Assembly (NCBI GenBank): GCA_002292185.1
Contig: DBBL01000101.1
Span: 1 to 8,142 of the forward strand
Reading direction: 5' to 3'
DNA: 8,142 nucleotides
Source of the DNA: Akkermansiaceae bacterium UBA985
GTDB taxonomy: Bacteria > Verrucomicrobiota > Verrucomicrobiia > Verrucomicrobiales > Akkermansiaceae
This document shows positions 6,002 to 8,142 of this stretch, in pieces (positions within the stretch are counted from its first letter, which is position 1; each line of letters begins with the position of its first letter). The position numbers were made by a program, and so were the translations under genes. The notes below the pieces were generated by a model. It ran no database searches and was not told the origin of the DNA. It was given only the letters and a program-made list of their open reading frames with translations.

Positions 6002-7966
6002 TCACAGCTCGGCCTCGGCTTTTTCGATGGCGTCACTGACTTCGCCCCAACGTGTGATCGCCGCCTCAAGTTTCTCGCTGATGGCCTTGTAAGCTGATGA
6101 TGCCTCTTGCATTTTCTCGGCATCGCCTGCTGTAGCTGGATCTGACATGTGAGCGGTCAGTGATGTCTGCGCGGCTTCGTATTCTGAGATCTGGTGCTCA
6201 AGTTCTTGCAGTTCATTTTGAAGAGGTTTCAGGACTTGGGTGCGTTGCTGGCGTCGAGCAGCTTCGAGTTTGCGCTGTTCTTTGCGGTTGCCTCCCGTCG
6301 AGGTTGCTGATTCTTGCTGGCCTGTGTTTGCACTAGCTTGTGATTTTGCAGCGTTTTTTTCCTGCTCAAGTTTCTCGATGTAGTAGGTGATGTTGCCGGC
6401 GAACATTCGCGGTGGTTGGCCTTGTCGGAACTCGAGTGTCTTATCGACGATCGGGTCGAGGAAAGATCGGTTGTGGGAGACGATAAGATAGGATCCAGGG
6501 TAATCTCTGAGTGCGTTCTGGAGAACCTCTTGGGACTGAATGTCGAGGTGGTTAGTAGGCTCATCAAGAATGAGGAAATTAGCAGGGCGAAGTAGCATGC
6601 AGACGAGTGCGACGCGTGAGCGCTCACCACCTGAAAGCACACCGACCTTCTTGAAAACATCATCACCACGAAACAGAAAGCAGCCGAGGAGGTTGCGCGC
6701 TAGTGGCGCGTTCTCACGGGAGGCGGCACCTTCAGCGCATTCAAGCACGGTGAGATCGGGGTTGAGTTCGTCTGCATGGTTCTGGGAGAAAAAGGAAGCT
6801 GCGGCTTTGTGGCCGAAGTGGTGGCTGCCGCTGTCTGGTGTTTCCTGTCCAGTGATCAGCCGGCAAAAGGTCGATTTGCCGGCGCCGTTGGGGCCGACGA
6901 TAGCGATGCGTTCGCCCCGTGTTATCTCGAGATTGAAGTCGTTAAAAATATTAATCTCGCCATAGGATTTAGAGGCGTTTTCAAGAGTGGCAACGCTATT
7001 CCCGGAAGCGGGCGGGTCAGGGAAGCGGAAGCTCATCACGGCGTCGTCTTGTTCAATCTCGATGATCTTTACTTTTTCAAGCTGCTTGATTCGGGATTGC
7101 ACTTGTTTGGCCTTGGTCGCTTTAGAGCGGAATCGATCGATAAAATCTTGAGCCTGTTTGATTTCTCTCTGTTGGGCTTTGTATTGCTTAACGAGGATTT
7201 CTTTACGCAGTACGGATTCTTTCGTGTAGAATGAGTAGTTGCCCGCATATTCCTCAGCTCTGCCGTGGTGGAATGCGATCGTGCGTGTGGTGAGCATGTC
7301 GAGCAGGGCAAGATCGTGGGAGATGATAAGAATCGCCCCTGGGTAGTTGACCAGATAAGACTCCATCCACTTCTGGGAATCGATATCTAAGTGGTTGGTA
7401 GGCTCATCCAGGAGCAGGACTTGTGGCTGCACGAGGAGTAGTTTGGCTAGCGCGATGCGCATCTGCCACCCGCCGGAGAATTCTCCGCAGTCACGGGTGA
7501 AGTCAGAGCGTTTGAAGCCTAGGCCGGTGAGCACCGATTCCATCTTTGGTTTGATGGTTCCTGGGCTGGCGGCTTCAAGTTTTAGCTCAAGGTCACCGAT
7601 ATCATGAAGTAGGTCAGAATAAGGAGCTGAGCGTGGATCGAGATCATGGAGGTTTTCGGAAAGCTGATCGATTTTGCGCTGTAAATCACGAGCCTCCGCG
7701 AAGGCGGCTTCAACCTCGTCCCATAGTGAAATGCCTTTGATGTGGATGCCTTCTTGAGGCAGGTAGCCAATATCGCAGTATTTGGGTTTAACGATTTTGC
7801 CGCTATTGGGTGTTAAAATGCCCGCGATGCATTTCATCAGCGTTGATTTGCCGGCGCCATTATGACCTGCAAAAGCGATGCGCTCCTTGGGCAATACGGC
7901 GAACGAGAGGTCAGAAAAAATGACTCTCGCACCAAATTCAATGTGAAGATGTTGTATAGCCAGCAT
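6002..7966 (-). CDS. ABC-F family ATPase, YheS-like (654 aa)
   Basis: ABC-F proteins have two ATPase domains in one soluble chain, lack membrane helices, and act on ribosomes. Domain 1 has Walker A GHNGAGKS at 34-41, signature FSGGWQMR at 163-170, Walker B LLLDEPTNHLD near 184-194 and switch His217. Domain 2 has GPNGAGKS at 358-365, LSGGERSR at 444-451, LILDEPTNHLD near 465-475 and His498. The linker at about 250-310 contains IDRFRSKATKAKQVQSRIK, very close to the same stretch of E. coli YheS, as is the FSGGW signature. After a Gln/Ser/Thr-rich spacer at 540-560, the C-terminal tail (562-654) is a charged, Glu/Lys/Gln-rich predicted coiled coil, as in Uup/YheS-type members. The start is the ATG at 7966, directly before the first ATPase domain. 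Both catalytic sites look intact. It is probably a housekeeping translation factor; a resistance role is less likely but not excluded by sequence alone. Confidence 0.93.
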   Translation of the reverse strand: MLAIQHLHIEFGARVIFSDLSFAVLPKERIAFAGHNGAGKSTLMKCIAGILTPNSGKIVKPKYCDIGYLPQEGIHIKGISLWDEVEAAFAEARDLQRKIDQLSENLHDLDPRSAPYSDLLHDIGDLELKLEAASPGTIKPKMESVLTGLGFKRSDFTRDCGEFSGGWQMRIALAKLLLVQPQVLLLDEPTNHLDIDSQKWMESYLVNYPGAILIISHDLALLDMLTTRTIAFHHGRAEEYAGNYSFYTKESVLRKEILVKQYKAQQREIKQAQDFIDRFRSKATKAKQVQSRIKQLEKVKIIEIEQDDAVMSFRFPDPPASGNSVATLENASKSYGEINIFNDFNLEITRGERIAIVGPNGAGKSTFCRLITGQETPDSGSHHFGHKAAASFFSQNHADELNPDLTVLECAEGAASRENAPLARNLLGCFLFRGDDVFKKVGVLSGGERSRVALVCMLLRPANFLILDEPTNHLDIQSQEVLQNALRDYPGSYLIVSHNRSFLDPIVDKTLEFRQGQPPRMFAGNITYYIEKLEQEKNAAKSQASANTGQQESATSTGGNRKEQRKLEAARRQQRTQVLKPLQNELQELEHQISEYEAAQTSLTAHMSDPATAGDAEKMQEASSAYKAISEKLEAAITRWGEVSDAIEKAEAEL

Positions 7967-8074
7967 AGCGCGCAGTCTTCTGCCAGATTCGAGGCGATTA
8001 ACAATGGTAATTTTTGTATTTGGTAGAGGGAATGGGGGTTGTCAATTTGCTCATAGTGGTTGAAGGTAGCTGCG
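7967..8074. promoter_or_regulatory. Divergent promoter region between the ABC-F gene and nadC
   Basis: This 108-base gap separates two divergent starts. On the minus strand a perfect TTGACA sits at 8045-8040, but the bases 16-19 downstream give only weak -10 matches (AAATAC-like). On the plus strand I see no convincing pair. A promoter role is inferred from gene arrangement, with the TTGACA as the only strong sequence hint. Confidence 0.35.
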
Positions 8075-8142
8075 ATGAGTATTTCTTGTGAGGTTACCAG
8101 CGCACTGATTGACTTGGCTCTGCGTGAAGATGTGGGTGAAAA
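8075..8142 (+). CDS. nadC: Nicotinate-nucleotide pyrophosphorylase (carboxylating), N-terminal fragment
   Basis: Only the first 22 codons are in the window, and the gene continues past base 8142. The stretch SALIDLALREDVGE closely matches the conserved N-terminus of quinolinate phosphoribosyltransferase, typically LIxxALxEDxGxGD. This enzyme makes nicotinate mononucleotide from quinolinate and phosphoribosyl pyrophosphate in de novo NAD synthesis, in the cytoplasm. The ATG at 8075 is preceded by a good Shine-Dalgarno GAAGG at 8062-8066 with an 8-base spacer, and by an in-frame stop at 8054-8056, which fixes the start. It is divergent from the ABC-F gene. The call rests on a short segment, so it is likely rather than certain; the catalytic part is not visible. 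Confidence 0.72.
   Translation, partial: MSISCEVTSALIDLALREDVGE

Noticed and set aside
5836..6123. A 95-codon minus-strand frame crossing the ABC-F end, the hexamer array and the UbiA-like start
   Set aside because: It overlaps two well-supported genes in another frame, and its Leu/Pro-rich middle is only the translated hexanucleotide repeat.
6540..7234. Plus-strand frames opposite the ABC-F gene (6540-6965 and 6776-7234)
   Set aside because: They are antisense shadows of a gene with two intact ATPase domains and show no motif of their own.

Overview
The window reads as an ordinary, gene-dense bacterial chromosome segment of roughly balanced base composition. My best guess is Verrucomicrobiota or another PVC-group bacterium. 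The guess rests on a Gram-negative-type RimB/RimK pair and a YheS-like ABC-F protein lying beside an hprK-ptsH-ptsI regulatory PTS cluster, plus a stand-alone UbiA/EboC-like membrane protein. It comes from gene content only and has not been tested by phylogeny. I see no tRNA, rRNA, CRISPR array, insertion sequence or phage gene.

Layout. From 35 to 3224, on the minus strand, lies hprK -> ptsH -> ptsI: HPr kinase/phosphorylase, HPr and Enzyme I. HPr has both His15, phosphorylated by Enzyme I, and Ser46, phosphorylated by HprK, so the two enzymes share one substrate. No Enzyme II or sugar transporter is visible, which suits a regulatory PTS, though components could lie outside. The ptsH-ptsI gap has a hairpin that buries the only Shine-Dalgarno-like stretch of ptsI, plus alternative pairings that could open it.

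From 3344 to 4797, on the plus strand and divergent from hprK, lie a retropepsin-like RimB-type protease gene and rimK, overlapping by 4 bases. By analogy with studied homologues, RimK adds glutamates to the C-terminus of ribosomal protein S6, and RimB trims them.

From 4832 to 7966, on the minus strand, a YheS-like ABC-F ATPase gene is followed by a UbiA-superfamily membrane protein that keeps the first Asp-rich motif and lacks the second. An imperfect hexanucleotide array sits between them. At 8075 the first 22 codons of a probable nadC start on the plus strand, divergent from the ABC-F gene, and run off the window.

Most of the window is housekeeping or regulatory metabolism. I do not see a clear undescribed multi-gene system. 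The points most worth a second look are the folded ptsI leader, the divergent pairing of a PTS regulatory module with a ribosome-modification module, and the orphan UbiA-like protein without its second metal motif.
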